A program made the position numbers and the translations under genes. A stretch of 64,000 bases of DNA, taken from NCBI GenBank assembly GCA_018261935.1, contig JAGTRP010000004.1, positions 62,001 through 126,000 of the forward strand, in the 5' to 3' direction. This DNA comes from Rhodocyclaceae bacterium (lineage in GTDB: Bacteria; Pseudomonadota; Gammaproteobacteria; Burkholderiales; Rhodocyclaceae). This document shows positions 1-10,039 of the stretch, one piece after another (the first letter of the stretch is position 1; each line of letters opens with the position of its first letter). The notes beneath the pieces are model-generated. The model saw only the letters and a list, made by a program, of their open reading frames with translations. It had not been told where the DNA came from and ran no database searches.

Positions 1-1
1 G

Positions 2-3000
2 GATGCCATGGTGGCCCGCCTCCATGGCTGCATTGCCGGAAAGCCCCTGGACCAGGACGTCGAAATCCCCCTCCTGGATGAAATGACGCGGCGCGCCCAG
101 GAGAAACTCCTGATCGGCCAGGTCGCCCGGGAAATCCAGAACAACCTGGCCCATATCGAGCAGGCTCTGGACGCCTTTTTCCGGGATCCGGAAAAGAACC
201 AGGACCTTGCCCTGCTCGAGCCCCCCCTCAAGCAGGTGGCAGGAGCCCTCAGCATGCTGGGCCACGACAGCGCCCTCACGCTCCTCGAGGAATGCCGCGG
301 CCACATCCACCGCTTCGCCGATGCTGGCTACGTGCCGGCCCACGAGGATTTCGAAAACGTCGCCCAGCAGCTGTCCATGCTGGGATTCTTCGTGGACTCC
401 CTGCAGCACGGCAGCGCCGACTTCGACACCTTCGCCCGCCAGATGCGGGGCGAATCGGCGGTAGAAATAGAAGAACGCGAGGAAGAGGCCGAGCCCCTGG
501 AACCGGCGCCCACCGTGGAAATCCAGCTCGAGCAGCAGAAAAAGGAAACCCAGGCCCTGGTCGAAGCCCTCAAGGAAAAACCCGAAGACGCCCAGATCAA
601 GGACGAACTGAAGCAGAACCTGCAGGCCCTCCAGAAAGACGCCGACCTGGTGGCCGACCGGCAGCTCTTCGACACTGCCAAGGCTGCCCTATCCGCCCTG
701 GCGGCGGGGGACGATACCGCCCCGGCCGCCCTCGACGCCGCCATCTCTTCCCTCAAGCCAGCCGTCGCCGAGGCGCCCGCCCCATCGGCCGAGACGCTGC
801 AACTAGCCCATTCGAGCGTGGACGAGATCGATGCTGAACTCCTGGGCATCTTCCTTGAAGAGGCCAAGGAGGTGCTGGCCACCATGGCCGAGCACCTGGA
901 AATGCTGCGGGCCGAACCCCACGACACCGAAGCCCTCACCACCATCCGCCGCTCCACCCATACGCTCAAGGGCAGCGGACGCATGGTCGGCCTCAACGAC
1001 CTGGGAGAAACCGCCTGGGCCATCGAGCAGACCCTGAACCTGTGGCTGCGCCAGGAACTCGAGGTCACCCCTGAACTTCTGGGAATGATCGGCCTGGAGC
1101 AGGAAGTTTTCACTGCCTGGGTGGCCCACCTCGAGGATCATGGCGCGCCCCTGCCCGACCCGGCGCCCCTCGTCGCCCTCGCCGATCGCCTGCGCGGCAC
1201 CGAACCATTGGCTGCAGCGGCTCCGGTTGCCGCCCCTGCCGCGCCGGCGCCCAGCGCTCAGATCATCGAACTCCCCGTCGCCAAGTCCTCCCAACCTGCC
1301 CCGGCCGCGGTCATCGAACTGGCTTCGGAAACGGCAGCCGAAACCGATACTTTCGACTTCACCCTGGACGATCTCCCGACGCTGGCCGAGGAATCCCCGT
1401 CACCGGCTGCCGAACCCGCCCTGGACGACACGGTGCCCGAAGAGGCTGGCGATGTCATCGACTTCGGCGATTTCCCTGAGCTGACCGAGGAATTGGCCGA
1501 GCCGGAAGAAACGCCCGCTCTCCTGGATCTACCCGAGCCTGCCGAGCCAGAGGAGCCGGTGGACCTCGAAGAGCTGCCCGTCCCCGCCGAGCCATCGGCG
1601 GAGCCTGAACCTGTCCGGGCTGCCGTGCTGACGACCGCCTCCCCGACCCTCTACGATATTTTCCGGGAAGAAGCCCGGGGCCACCTGGAGGTGCTGTCCG
1701 CCGGCTTCGGAGAGCTCGAGTTGCTGCCGACGGCGCCCACCACCTTCGAGATGACCCGGGCCGCCCACACCCTGGGCGGCATCGCCGCGACGGTGGGGCT
1801 GAGCCCCATCAACAAACTGGCCGTCACCCTCGAACATGCGCTGCTGCGCCGCGACAGCTGCGCCCGGCCCGACAGCATCGAAGGGCTCGAAACCGTGCGC
1901 CAGGCCATCATCGGCCTGGAAGACATGTTTGCCGCCCTGTCGGAGCAGCGGGCACCGGAACCGCAACCGGCGATGATCGAGGCCCTGGAGGATATCTATC
2001 CGCTGCCGACCACGGCGCCATCCACCCCGGCTGAAGCCCTGGACCATGACCCGACGACAACCACCGCCATCGAGCTCGAGGCGCCTGCTCCACTGGCCCG
2101 GAGCCCGGAGCTGCCCCAACTCAAGGACGACCTGGACGACCAGTTGCTGCCCATTTTCCTGGAAGAAGCCCAGGACCTGATGCGCGGCTTCGGCGAACAG
2201 CTGCGCACCTGGCGCACGGCCCCGGACGAATCGGCCGCGCCCCGCGCCCTGGCGCGCCTGCTGCACACCTTCAAGGGCAGCGCCCGCATGGCGGGGGCCA
2301 TGAATCTGGGCGAAGCGACCCACAGCCTGGAGACCCGGATCGAGGAAATCCTCCGCTCCGGCACCATAAACTTGCCGCTCATCGATGAGATCGAGAGCGG
2401 ATGCGATACCCTGGTACAGCTCGCCGACCGCCTGCAAGGCGGCGGCTCCGAGCCCCAGCCTGCCCCGGCCGACGGAGCCGCGCCCGCGGCCAACGCCCCG
2501 GAATCCACTGCTGCCGTTGCGCCGGCCGCCGCCGAGAGCGAGGCCGAAGGAGGCGCCCAGCGGGCCACCCTGCGGGTTCGGGCCGATGTCCTCGACCGCC
2601 TGGTGAACGAGGCCGGCGAACTGTCCATCGCCCGTACCCGCATCGAAGGCGAGATGCGCGGCCTGAAGACCTCCCTGCTGGAACTCACCGAGAACGTCAT
2701 CCGACTGCGGCGCCAGCTGCGGGACATCGAAATCCAGGCTGAAACCCAGATGCAGGCCCACACAGCCCAGACCCAGGTGGGCACCGGCGATTTCGACCCC
2801 CTCGAACTGGACCGTTTCACCCGCTTCCAGGAATTGACGCGATTCATGGCCGAATCGGTCAACGACGTGGCCACCCTGCAGCAGAATCTCTTGAAGAACC
2901 TCGACGACGCCAATGCCGCGGTCCTTGCCCAGGCACGCCTCAACCGCAGCCTGCAGCAGGACCTGATGGGGGTGCGCATGGTGCCCTTCGAGAGCCAGAG

Positions 3001-4384
3001 CGAGCGTCTCTACCGGATCGTCCGCCAGACCGCCAAGGAGATGGGCAAGCGGGCCAATCTGGACATCCGCGGCGGCCACGTGGAAATCGACCGCTCGGTC
3101 CTCGACAAGATCATGGCGCCCCTGGAGCACATGCTCCGCAACGCCGTCACCCACGGCATCGAGAACCGCGACGCACGCCTCGCCAAGGACAAGCCGGAGA
3201 TCGGCGAAATTTCCCTGGCCCTCTCCCAGGAAGGTAATGAAATCATCCTGGCCATGTCCGATGACGGCGGCGGCCTCGACCCCGACCGCATCCGCAGCCG
3301 CGCCGAGGCGATGGGGCTGCTTGCCCCCGGGGAAGCGACGGAAAACGCCAAACTGTTCGATTTCATCTTCCAGCCCGGCTTCTCCACTGCCAGCGAGATT
3401 ACCCAGGTAGCTGGCCGCGGCGTCGGTATGGACGTGGTCAAGACAGCAGTGACCGGCCTCGGCGGGCGCATCGAAATCCTGTCCACGCCCGGCAGGGGCA
3501 CTACCTTCCGTCTCTACCTGCCCCTGACCCTGGCGCTTACCCAGACCCTGTTGGTCCGGGTCGGCCCCCAGGTCTACGCCATCCCATCCACCATGATCGA
3601 GCAGGTCCAGGAACTCAAGGAGAAGTCCCTGCGGGCCTTGCAGGAACAGGGAGGGATCGAATGGATGGGCAACCGCTATCCCCTCCACTTCCTGCCCCAT
3701 CTTCTGGGCGATGCCGAGGCCCTGCCGGAAACCCGCCGGCAATACTGGATTCTCTTCCTGCGCTCCGGCACCCAGCGGGTGGCCTTGCAGGTGGATGAGC
3801 TGCGGGGCAACCACGAAGTCGTGGTCAAGAACATCGGGCCGCAACTGGCCCGGGTCGTCGGCATGGCCGGCGCCACCGTCCTCGGGGACGGCCAGGTGGT
3901 GCTCATCCTCAATCCGGTGGCCTTGGCCAGCCGGACGCCCCAGATCACCATCGACCGACCGTCGCCGACGCAGGCGACCGCCGCTCCGGCGGCCGCTACC
4001 GTCACCCTGCCGACCGTCATGGTGGTGGACGATTCCCTCACCGTACGCAAAATCACCGGGCGGCTGCTGGCCCGGGAAGGCTATCAGGTAGTGACCGCCA
4101 AGGACGGCGTCGATGCCCTCGAGCAACTGCTGGAGATCATGCCGGACGTGGTGCTCTCGGACGTCGAGATGCCCCGCATGGATGGTTTCGACCTGCTGCG
4201 CAATATTCGCGGCGACGAGCGCCTGAAGATGCTGCCGGTGATCATGATCACTTCCCGCACCGCCGAGAAGCACCGCAACTACGCTCTGGAAGCCGGTGCC
4301 GACCACTATCTCGGCAAACCCTACGACGAAGAAGAGCTGCTGGGCCTGATCGCCGGCTACGTGAAGGCGAAACGCGCCGCCTGA
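2..4384 (+). CDS. pilL: Type IV pilus chemotaxis hybrid histidine kinase, PilL/ChpA type (5' end missing)
   Basis: CheA-like kinase that would control type IV pilus (twitching) output by phosphotransfer. The frame is open to the left edge, so the N-terminus lies outside the window; numbering here starts at the ATG at base 8. Three Hpt-like segments are visible: His318 ([11 protein letters not shown]), His587 in a degenerate copy (HTLGGIAA instead of HTFKGSAR) and His753 ([11 protein letters not shown]). An Ala/Pro/Glu-rich linker precedes the kinase core: N-box near 1040, DDGGG near 1085, GRGVGMD near 1136. A CheW-like domain (about 1175-1310) and a C-terminal receiver domain with phosphoacceptor Asp1385 ([10 protein letters not shown]) follow. 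Kinase plus receiver in one chain is typical of PilL/ChpA, and pilT-pilU lie about 7 kb downstream. The pilGHIJ genes expected upstream cannot be seen. Confidence 0.9.
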   Translation, partial: DAMVARLHGCIAGKPLDQDVEIPLLDEMTRRAQEKLLIGQVAREIQNNLAHIEQALDAFFRDPEKNQDLALLEPPLKQVAGALSMLGHDSALTLLEECRGHIHRFADAGYVPAHEDFENVAQQLSMLGFFVDSLQHGSADFDTFARQMRGESAVEIEEREEEAEPLEPAPTVEIQLEQQKKETQALVEALKEKPEDAQIKDELKQNLQALQKDADLVADRQLFDTAKAALSALAAGDDTAPAALDAAISSLKPAVAEAPAPSAETLQLAHSSVDEIDAELLGIFLEEAKEVLATMAEHLEMLRAEPHDTEALTTIRRSTHTLKGSGRMVGLNDLGETAWAIEQTLNLWLRQELEVTPELLGMIGLEQEVFTAWVAHLEDHGAPLPDPAPLVALADRLRGTEPLAAAAPVAAPAAPAPSAQIIELPVAKSSQPAPAAVIELASETAAETDTFDFTLDDLPTLAEESPSPAAEPALDDTVPEEAGDVIDFGDFPELTEELAEPEETPALLDLPEPAEPEEPVDLEELPVPAEPSAEPEPVRAAVLTTASPTLYDIFREEARGHLEVLSAGFGELELLPTAPTTFEMTRAAHTLGGIAATVGLSPINKLAVTLEHALLRRDSCARPDSIEGLETVRQAIIGLEDMFAALSEQRAPEPQPAMIEALEDIYPLPTTAPSTPAEALDHDPTTTTAIELEAPAPLARSPELPQLKDDLDDQLLPIFLEEAQDLMRGFGEQLRTWRTAPDESAAPRALARLLHTFKGSARMAGAMNLGEATHSLETRIEEILRSGTINLPLIDEIESGCDTLVQLADRLQGGGSEPQPAPADGAAPAANAPESTAAVAPAAAESEAEGGAQRATLRVRADVLDRLVNEAGELSIARTRIEGEMRGLKTSLLELTENVIRLRRQLRDIEIQAETQMQAHTAQTQVGTGDFDPLELDRFTRFQELTRFMAESVNDVATLQQNLLKNLDDANAAVLAQARLNRSLQQDLMGVRMVPFESQSERLYRIVRQTAKEMGKRANLDIRGGHVEIDRSVLDKIMAPLEHMLRNAVTHGIENRDARLAKDKPEIGEISLALSQEGNEIILAMSDDGGGLDPDRIRSRAEAMGLLAPGEATENAKLFDFIFQPGFSTASEITQVAGRGVGMDVVKTAVTGLGGRIEILSTPGRGTTFRLYLPLTLALTQTLLVRVGPQVYAIPSTMIEQVQELKEKSLRALQEQGGIEWMGNRYPLHFLPHLLGDAEALPETRRQYWILFLRSGTQRVALQVDELRGNHEVVVKNIGPQLARVVGMAGATVLGDGQVVLILNPVALASRTPQITIDRPSPTQATAAPAAATVTLPTVMVVDDSLTVRKITGRLLAREGYQVVTAKDGVDALEQLLEIMPDVVLSDVEMPRMDGFDLLRNIRGDERLKMLPVIMITSRTAEKHRNYALEAGADHYLGKPYDEEELLGLIAGYVKAKRAA

Positions 4385-4389
4385 CCGGA

Positions 4390-4420
4390 GCGTTGCCGGC
4401 CGCAGGACCGCCGGCAACGC
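4390..4420 (+). terminator. Stem-loop after pilL, likely terminator
   Basis: A perfect 11-bp inverted repeat (GCGTTGCCGGC / GCCGGCAACGC) with a 9-nt loop starts five bases after the stop codon of the kinase gene. There is no clear T-run behind it, so it may be an imperfect intrinsic terminator or an mRNA-stabilising 3' hairpin. Confidence 0.5.
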
Positions 4421-4510
4421 CGCAAGGATTTCATGGTCAAAAATCGGACGTGCGTGCAGCCGCATGCTTCCGGCGCGGGTCGTCCCACCTCGAAGCCTGG
4501 CGGCACGGCC

Positions 4511-4540
4511 CTTACATCTGGCGGGAAAGCACTCTAAAAT
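4511..4540 (+). promoter_or_regulatory. Candidate sigma70 promoter for the yqgE-ruvX-pyrRBC' operon
   Basis: CTTACA, an 18-bp spacer and TAAAAT (-10 at 4535-4540) lie directly in front of the ATG at 4548. Transcription would start at about 4547-4548, on or next to the A of the start codon, and there is no Shine-Dalgarno sequence. That suggests a leaderless or nearly leaderless message. Inferred from motif match only. Confidence 0.4.
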
Positions 4541-4547
4541 CTCGTTT

Positions 4548-5108
4548 ATGGATGCCGTCAACCTGACCGACCACTTCCTGATCGCCATGCCGGCGATGAC
4601 GGACCCGTATTTCGCCCAGTCCCTCGTCTATGTCTGCGAGCACAACGAAAACGGGGCCCTGGGCATCATCGTCAATCGTCCCATCGACATGACCATCGCC
4701 AGCCTGTTCGAGAAGATCGAGCTGCCCCTGGAGCAGAAGGAATTTGCCGAGATGCCGGTCCATTTCGGCGGCCCGGTCCAGCTCGACCGGGGCTTCGTCC
4801 TCCATCGCCCGGTGGGCCAGTGGCAATCCACCCTGGCGGTCAACGGCAACATCGGCCTCACCAGTTCCCGCGACATTCTGGTGGCCGTCGGCAATTCCGG
4901 CGCCCCGTCGGAATTCGTAGTCACCCTGGGCTATGCCGGCTGGGCTGCCGGCCAGCTGGAAGATGAGCTGGGGCAGAATGCCTGGCTGACCGTTCCCGCC
5001 CGGGGCGATATCCTGTTCGAAATGCCTCCCGAAGAGCGCCTGCCCGCCGCCATGCTCAGGCTCGGCGTCAGCTTCAGTCAGCTGTCCGACGTCGCGGGCC
5101 ACGCCTGA
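4548..5108 (+). CDS. yqgE: YqgE/AlgH family protein
   Basis: 186-residue cytoplasmic protein of the UPF0301 (YqgE/AlgH) family, whose biochemical role is not settled. The characteristic N-terminus ([12 protein letters not shown], then [12 protein letters not shown]) and the length match the family. The frame is open further upstream to 4464, but the ATG at 4548 gives the family N-terminus and sits just behind a promoter-like sequence. ruvX follows after 4 bp. The yqgE-ruvX pairing is a widespread gammaproteobacterial and betaproteobacterial arrangement, here continued by the pyr genes, so all five genes probably share one transcript. Confidence 0.93.
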   Translation: MDAVNLTDHFLIAMPAMTDPYFAQSLVYVCEHNENGALGIIVNRPIDMTIASLFEKIELPLEQKEFAEMPVHFGGPVQLDRGFVLHRPVGQWQSTLAVNGNIGLTSSRDILVAVGNSGAPSEFVVTLGYAGWAAGQLEDELGQNAWLTVPARGDILFEMPPEERLPAAMLRLGVSFSQLSDVAGHA

Positions 5109-5112
5109 GCGG

Positions 5113-5556
5113 ATGGGCACGGTTCTCGCCCTGGATTTCGGCGAAAAGCGCATCGGTGTCGCGGTCGGCGAAACCGAGCTGGGCCACGCCCACCCCCTGG
5201 CCGTGATCCGGGCCCAGACCAACGACGAGCGCTATGCCGCCATCGGCAAGCTGATCGACGAATGGCAACCCCGGGAACTGGTGGTCGGGCTGCCCACCCA
5301 CGCCGACGGCACCCGCCACGAAATGACTGCCCGCTGCGAAAACTTCGCCGAACGCCTGCGCCGCCACTTCAAGCTGCCGGTGAGCCTCGCCGACGAGCGC
5401 CTCACCTCCCTGGACGCCGAAGCCCGCCTGCGGGAGACCGGCCGCTCTGCCCGCGCCGCCAAGCCGCTCCTGGATGCCGTGGCCGCCCAACTCATTCTTC
5501 AAACCTGGTTCGATACGCACACCCTCCATGCCCCATCTTCCCAATCCCCTGCCTGA
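5113..5556 (+). CDS. ruvX: Putative pre-16S rRNA nuclease / Holliday junction resolvase-like RuvX (YqgF)
   Basis: 147-residue RNase H-fold protein. In E. coli the homologue YqgF is implicated in 16S rRNA 5'-end maturation; resolvase activity has been proposed by fold. The N-terminal motif ALDFGEKRIGVAVG contains the first acidic residue (Asp8); VGLPTHADG and DERLTS (from about residue 94) follow, and a late Asp121 (LLDAVAAQ) completes the usual acidic set. It begins 4 bp after yqgE, and its last 29 bp overlap pyrR in another frame, indicating tight co-translation. Confidence 0.93.
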   Translation: MGTVLALDFGEKRIGVAVGETELGHAHPLAVIRAQTNDERYAAIGKLIDEWQPRELVVGLPTHADGTRHEMTARCENFAERLRRHFKLPVSLADERLTSLDAEARLRETGRSARAAKPLLDAVAAQLILQTWFDTHTLHAPSSQSPA

Positions 5557-6037
5557 CGCCGAGGCCCAATGCCGGCAACTGGCCGACCGCATCCATCCCG
5601 AGCTCGCCAAGAATCCCGCCCTGGTCGGCATCCATAGCGGCGGCGCCTGGATCGCCGAACGGCTGAAGGAGCTCCTAGGCCTTTCCGAGGACATCGGCCT
5701 CATCGATGTCTCCTTCTACCGGGACGATTTCGCCGAGAAGGGGCTGCATCCCCAGGTCCGCCCCACCGCCATTCCCTTCGACGTGGAGGGCCGGCACCTC
5801 ATCCTGGTGGACGACGTGCTCTACACCGGCCGCACCACCCGGGCCGCCCTCAACGAACTCTTCGATTACGGCCGCCCGGCCTCGGTGCAACTGGCGGTCC
5901 TCGCCGACCGGGGCGGACGCGAACTGCCGGTGGCCGCCCAGTACTGCATCTGGAACGTGGAGCTGGCCGAGGGCGAGAACCTGACGCTGGCCCAGGCCGA
6001 CGACGGCCGCCTGGCCTGGAGGCTGGAGCATGTATAA
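5528..6037 (+). CDS. pyrR: PyrR bifunctional protein (pyrimidine regulatory / uracil phosphoribosyltransferase homologue)
   Basis: 169-residue type I phosphoribosyltransferase-fold protein. The PRPP-binding signature [12 protein letters not shown] spans residues 92-103, and an upstream VGIHSGGAW loop is also typical. In Gram-positives PyrR binds pyr mRNA and makes UMP from uracil; in proteobacteria its regulatory role is less certain. The ATG at 5528 gives a normal-length protein starting [12 protein letters not shown]; an earlier in-frame ATG at 5474 would lie deep inside ruvX. The end overlaps the pyrB start by 8 bp. I see no typical anti-terminator hairpin before pyrB. Confidence 0.92.
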   Translation: MPHLPNPLPDAEAQCRQLADRIHPELAKNPALVGIHSGGAWIAERLKELLGLSEDIGLIDVSFYRDDFAEKGLHPQVRPTAIPFDVEGRHLILVDDVLYTGRTTRAALNELFDYGRPASVQLAVLADRGGRELPVAAQYCIWNVELAEGENLTLAQADDGRLAWRLEHV

Positions 6038-6986
6038 CCCCCAGCTCAACAGCAACGGCGAGCTCACCCACCTCCTTTCCATCGAGGGCCTGCCCCGGGA
6101 CGTCATCGTCCACATCCTGGACACCGCCGCATCCTTCATGGAGGTTTCCGCCCGGGAGGTGAAGAAGGTGCCCCTGCTGCGGGGCAAGAGCGTATTCAAC
6201 CTCTTCTTCGAAAACTCCACCCGCACCCGCACCACCTTCGAGATCGCCGCCAAGCGCCTCTCCGCCGACGTCATCAATCTGGACATCGGCCGGTCGTCCA
6301 CGGCCAAGGGCGAGACCCTCCTGGACACCATCGACAATCTCTGCGCCATGCATGCCAACCTCTTCGTCGTGCGGCATGCTTCCAGCGGCGCTCCCTACCT
6401 GATCGCCGAGCACCTCACCCGGGTCAATCGGGACATCCATGTCGTCAATGCCGGGGATGGGCGCCACGCCCACCCGACCCAGGGGCTCCTCGACATGTAC
6501 ACCATCCGCCACTACAAGCAGGACTTCTCGAACCTGCGGGTGGCCATTGTCGGCGACATCCTCCATTCCCGGGTCGCCCGCTCCGACATCCATGCCCTCA
6601 CCACCCTGGGCGTCCCGGAAGTCCGCGCCATCGGGCCCCAGACCCTGCTGCCGGGCCATCTCGACAAGCTCGGCGTCCACGTCTATCACGACATGGCCCA
6701 AGGCCTGAAAGACTGCGACGTGGTCATCATGCTGCGCCTCCAGAACGAGCGCATGACCGGCGCCCTGCTGCCTTCGGCCGGCGAATATTTCCGCCATTTT
6801 GGCCTGACTCCGGAAAAGCTGGCCCTGGCCAAGCCCGACGCCATCGTCCTGCACCCGGGGCCCATGAACCGGGGAGTCGAAATCCACTCCGCCGTGGCCG
6901 ACGGCCCCCACGCCGTCATCCTGCCCCAGGTCACCTTCGGCATCGCAGTCCGCATGGCGGTCATGAGCATCGTTGCAGGGAATTGA
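6030..6986 (+). CDS. pyrB: Aspartate carbamoyltransferase catalytic subunit
   Basis: 318-residue enzyme that joins carbamoyl phosphate and L-aspartate in the second step of de novo UMP synthesis. The carbamoyl-phosphate loop STRTRTTFE starts at Ser63 and the HPTQ motif at His148, both intact. There is no pyrI next door. Instead the gene is followed by a pyrC-like gene that lacks metal ligands, the arrangement known from Pseudomonas, where ATCase is a dodecamer of PyrB and inactive PyrC'. The start overlaps the end of pyrR by 8 bp. Confidence 0.96.
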   Translation: MYNPQLNSNGELTHLLSIEGLPRDVIVHILDTAASFMEVSAREVKKVPLLRGKSVFNLFFENSTRTRTTFEIAAKRLSADVINLDIGRSSTAKGETLLDTIDNLCAMHANLFVVRHASSGAPYLIAEHLTRVNRDIHVVNAGDGRHAHPTQGLLDMYTIRHYKQDFSNLRVAIVGDILHSRVARSDIHALTTLGVPEVRAIGPQTLLPGHLDKLGVHVYHDMAQGLKDCDVVIMLRLQNERMTGALLPSAGEYFRHFGLTPEKLALAKPDAIVLHPGPMNRGVEIHSAVADGPHAVILPQVTFGIAVRMAVMSIVAGN

Positions 6987-6991
6987 AAACC

Positions 6992-8254
6992 ATGAAAATC
7001 GCCATCCGGAACGGCCGCCTCATCGATTCCAAGCACGGTCTCGATCACAACGCCGACCTTTTCATCGCCGACGGCAAGGTTGCCGGCATCGGCCAGACCC
7101 CAGCCGGCTTTTCCGCCGACCGCAGCATCGACGCCGCCGGCTGCATTGTTTGCCCCGGCCTCATCGACCTGGGCGCCCGCCTGAACAGCATCGAGGCCGA
7201 ACTGGCGGCAGCGGTGGCCGGCGGCGTCACCTCCGTCGTCGTGCCCCCGGATCTCGACCCGCCCCTCGACGAACCGGAACTGGCCGACCGTCTCGTCCAT
7301 CGCGCCGCCGATATCGGCCTGGCCCGGGTGCTGCCCCTGGGAGCCCTCACCATCGGCCTCAAGGGCGAGCGCCTGGCCGAACTGGCCGGCCTGGCCAAGG
7401 CCGGCTGCGTCGCCTTTTCCCAGGCCAATCGCCAGGTGGTGGATACCGAGGCCCTGCTCCGCGCCCTCGAATATGCCGCCACTTTCGGCTTTGCCGTCTG
7501 GCTCCAGCCCCAGGATTACTGGCTTTCCCGCAACGGCATCGCCCATGATGGGGAAGTCGCCAGCCGCCTCGGCCTGGCCGGCATCCCGGTGAGCGCCGAA
7601 ACCGTCGCCATCGCCACCTTCCTGCAACTGGCCCGGGAAACCGGCGTGCATCTGCATCTCACCCGGCTGTCCTCGGCGGCCGGCATGAAGCAGGTCGAGC
7701 GCGCCCAGGCCGAAGGCCAGCGGGTCACCTGCGATGTCGGCATCCATCATCTGCACCTGACCGAGAACGACATCGGCTTCTTCAACAGTCAGGCCCGCTT
7801 CGACCCGCCCCTGCGCGCCCAGTCCGACCGTAGCGCCCTGGCCGCCGCCGCGGCCGCCGGCACGGCTGCCATTTGTTCCGACCACACGCCGGTGGGCGCC
7901 GACGACAAGCTGCTGCCCTTCGGCGAAGCCAAGCCCGGCGCCACCGGCCTGGAAGTCCTGCTACCCCTGACCCTGAAATGGGCCCGGGAAAGCCAGGTCG
8001 GCCTCGCCGACGCCCTTGCCCGCCTGACGGCCGACCCGGCCGCCATCCTGGGCATCGATGCCGGCCACCTCGGCGTCGGCGCCCATGCCGACGTCTGCAT
8101 CTTCGATCCCCTGGCCGACTGGCGGCCGACGGCGGAAACCCTGGTCAGCAAGGGCAAGAACACGCCCTTCCTGGGGCTTGAACTGCAAGGCAGGGTGAGG
8201 CTAACCTTAGCCAAAGGCAGGGTGGTCTTCGACGGGGAGCGTAGAGGCCACTGA
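6992..8254 (+). CDS. pyrC': Dihydroorotase-like protein PyrC', predicted catalytically inactive
   Basis: 420-residue amidohydrolase-fold protein of the dihydroorotase family. The metal-binding His-X-His of active enzymes (DLHVHL) reads DLGARL here, with Gly61 and Arg63 in place of both histidines, although the later SDHTPVG segment (around residue 297) remains. By analogy with Pseudomonas PyrC' it probably has a structural role, holding the PyrB ATCase complex together. The ATG at 6992 has GCAGGG about 12 bases upstream; a TTG at 6983 overlapping the pyrB stop is an alternative. A true dihydroorotase would have to be encoded elsewhere. Confidence 0.9.
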   Translation: MKIAIRNGRLIDSKHGLDHNADLFIADGKVAGIGQTPAGFSADRSIDAAGCIVCPGLIDLGARLNSIEAELAAAVAGGVTSVVVPPDLDPPLDEPELADRLVHRAADIGLARVLPLGALTIGLKGERLAELAGLAKAGCVAFSQANRQVVDTEALLRALEYAATFGFAVWLQPQDYWLSRNGIAHDGEVASRLGLAGIPVSAETVAIATFLQLARETGVHLHLTRLSSAAGMKQVERAQAEGQRVTCDVGIHHLHLTENDIGFFNSQARFDPPLRAQSDRSALAAAAAAGTAAICSDHTPVGADDKLLPFGEAKPGATGLEVLLPLTLKWARESQVGLADALARLTADPAAILGIDAGHLGVGAHADVCIFDPLADWRPTAETLVSKGKNTPFLGLELQGRVRLTLAKGRVVFDGERRGH

Positions 8255-8309
8255 ATGGGGTGCTTGGGCTGCCTTCTTCATGGTATTCGGACAATAAGGG
8301 GGAGGCAGC

Positions 8310-9227
8310 ATGTTCGAGATCGCGCCGGCAACGCCTGAAGACCAGGAGTCCATCCGGCTCCTGGAACGGCTGAACCCCTATCCCGCTACACCACCCCAGG
8401 GCGACCAGGTCTTCTTCATCGCCCGTTCCGGACAAGCGGTGGTTGGAACGGCCTCGGTCGAGATGCTGTCTGGCGATCTCGCCATGGTGCGTCAGCTCGC
8501 CGTCATCCCGGGCTACCGCAAGCGCGACATCGCCCGTCAGCTCCTGCTGCGCCTCATTGCCTTCAGCGAAGAGCGGCAGGCCAGGGAAATCTACGCCCCG
8601 GGGCTGTTCGCCGAAGATTACTTTCGCCGCTTCGGCTTTACCCCCTGCGCCGCGGCGGATTTGCCGCCGGCCTTATGCAGCCTTGCGTTCCCCGGCAACG
8701 GGGAATTGAACGGCAATCTCATGCGACGCACGCTGCAGAACGCCGCCCCGGAGGAGACCAGCCGCGTCGCGGCCACCGCCGGCCGCTATTTCGACCAAGG
8801 CTTCTATTGCGCTGAAAGCGTGCTGGCCGCCGTCGCGGAACACCTGGACGTTCGCTCCCCCCTCATCCCGGGCATCGCCACCGGTTTCTGCAGCGGCATG
8901 GCAGGCACCCGGGGCTTCTGCGGCTCCATTTCCGGCGGCGTGATGGCCATCAACATGGTGCTCGGCAGACGTGTCGGCAGCACCCCCGTCACCCGCAATT
9001 ACGATGCCGTGCGGGAGCTGATCCAGGATTTCCAATGCCGCCACGGCTCGACCCAGTGCAGCGAACTCATTGCCTGCGACCTGGACAGCAAGGAGGGGCG
9101 CAGCATCTACCGGAACAACCATCTCCGGCAGCAGTGCAGGGAATATGTCGCCACCGCTGCCGACGCCAGCCTCCGGATCATCCGGAAAAATTCCCCCGCC
9201 GACGACGGTTCAAGCGATCGGAATTAA
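8310..9227 (+). CDS. Fusion protein: GNAT acetyltransferase plus C_GCAxxG_C_C domain
   Basis: 305 residues in two parts. Residues 1-135 look like a GNAT N-acetyltransferase: a beta-strand followed by VRQLAVIPGYRKRDIARQLL (about 60-80) as the acetyl-CoA motif, and a C-terminal YFRRFGF. Residues about 155-290 match the C_GCAxxG_C_C redox-type family: YCAESVL, then FCSGMAGTRGFCGSISGG, and further cysteines in FQCRHGSTQCSEL and LRQQCREY. That family is often associated with metal or redox proteins but has no firm function. A GGGGGAGG ribosome site precedes the ATG. The 3' end overlaps the convergent yggU by 18 bp. Substrate unknown. Confidence 0.8.
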   Translation: MFEIAPATPEDQESIRLLERLNPYPATPPQGDQVFFIARSGQAVVGTASVEMLSGDLAMVRQLAVIPGYRKRDIARQLLLRLIAFSEERQAREIYAPGLFAEDYFRRFGFTPCAAADLPPALCSLAFPGNGELNGNLMRRTLQNAAPEETSRVAATAGRYFDQGFYCAESVLAAVAEHLDVRSPLIPGIATGFCSGMAGTRGFCGSISGGVMAINMVLGRRVGSTPVTRNYDAVRELIQDFQCRHGSTQCSELIACDLDSKEGRSIYRNNHLRQQCREYVATAADASLRIIRKNSPADDGSSDRN

Positions 9228-9503
9228 CGGCAGGGCTTCGGCCGCCGGTAGGTCCACGGCCACCAGCTTGCGCCGGGAGCTGGCCCCCGCCCGCAGTTCC
9301 ACCGCCCGCCGGCTGACCGACAGCGTCTTTGCCAGGAAGGACAACAGGGCCTCGTTAGCCTTGCCGTCCACCGGCGGCGCCGCCAGCCGGATCTTGAGGG
9401 CATCCCCGTGCTCGCCGACGATCTCGGTGCGCTTGGCCCCCGGCTGGACATGGACGGTGATGACGCAGCCGTTGCCGTCGGCGCGCAGCCAGGGCCTGGT
9501 CAC
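9210..9503 (-). CDS. yggU: DUF167 (UPF0235, YggU) family protein
   Basis: 97-residue small cytoplasmic protein of the UPF0235/DUF167 family, function unknown. The family core is evident: HVQPGAKRTEIVG, then LKIRLAAPPVDGKANEALLSFLA and a final RRKLVAVD segment. I chose the GTG at 9503 because it overlaps the yggT stop as GTGA and gives the usual size; the longer open frame would run through yggT. Last gene of the yggS-proC-yggT-yggU operon. Its final codons overlap the convergent GNAT fusion gene. Confidence 0.88.
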   Translation of the reverse strand: MTRPWLRADGNGCVITVHVQPGAKRTEIVGEHGDALKIRLAAPPVDGKANEALLSFLAKTLSVSRRAVELRAGASSRRKLVAVDLPAAEALPLIPIA

Positions 9504-10039
9504 AGGAACATGAGGACCACCTGGGCAAGCAGGATGGCCACCAGGGGAGAGAGGTCGATGCCGGAAATGGGGGGCAGGAGGCGCTGGATGGGCGCCAGGA
9601 AGGGACGGGTCAGCTGGTTCACCGGCCCGGCCAGGGGCGAATAGGGATTCACCCAGGAGAGGACCGCCTGCATGATGAGGGCGCCGATCAGGATATAGAT
9701 CGACAGGCGCAGGACGGCGCGGACCGCTCCCCACACCACCATCAGGGCCAAGGTCGTGCCGTCAGCCACGAACAGGCCCCCGGAGAGGCTCAGCACCAGA
9801 ACCATGAGCGCCAGTTGCAGGGCGATGGCCAGCAGGAGGCTGGCCAGATCCAGGCCGAAGAGCCCCGGAATGACCCGCCGCAGGGGTTTCACTCCCCAAT
9901 TGGTGAGTGTCACCACGAAATGGCCGAAGGGGCCGCCAAAGGAAACCCGGAATGCCTGCATGTAGAAACGCAGGAGGAAGAGAACGCTGAAGAAGCCGAC
10001 AATGGCATCGGCCAGGAAGACGATCGCCTGGGCCACCAT
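9500..10039 (-). CDS. yggT: YggT family integral membrane protein
   Basis: 179-residue inner-membrane protein with two YggT repeats, each of about two hydrophobic segments: residues about 3-25 and 60-85 (LLLAIALQLALMVLVLSL), then about 95-120 and a C-terminal segment ending in VLMFL. The motif SWVNPYSPLAGPVNQLTRPFLAPIQRL is typical. The family has been linked to osmotic stress and, in some bacteria, to division or photosystem assembly, but no enzymatic role is established. The ATG at 10039 overlaps the proC stop as ATGA. Confidence 0.9.
   Translation of the reverse strand: MVAQAIVFLADAIVGFFSVLFLLRFYMQAFRVSFGGPFGHFVVTLTNWGVKPLRRVIPGLFGLDLASLLLAIALQLALMVLVLSLSGGLFVADGTTLALMVVWGAVRAVLRLSIYILIGALIMQAVLSWVNPYSPLAGPVNQLTRPFLAPIQRLLPPISGIDLSPLVAILLAQVVLMFL

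Noticed and set aside
1529-4588. 1019-codon open frame on the minus strand opposite the chemotaxis kinase
   Set aside because: Composition bias in high-GC DNA: its translation is rich in His, Gly, Leu and Gln without any family motif, and the plus strand encodes well-defined kinase domains.
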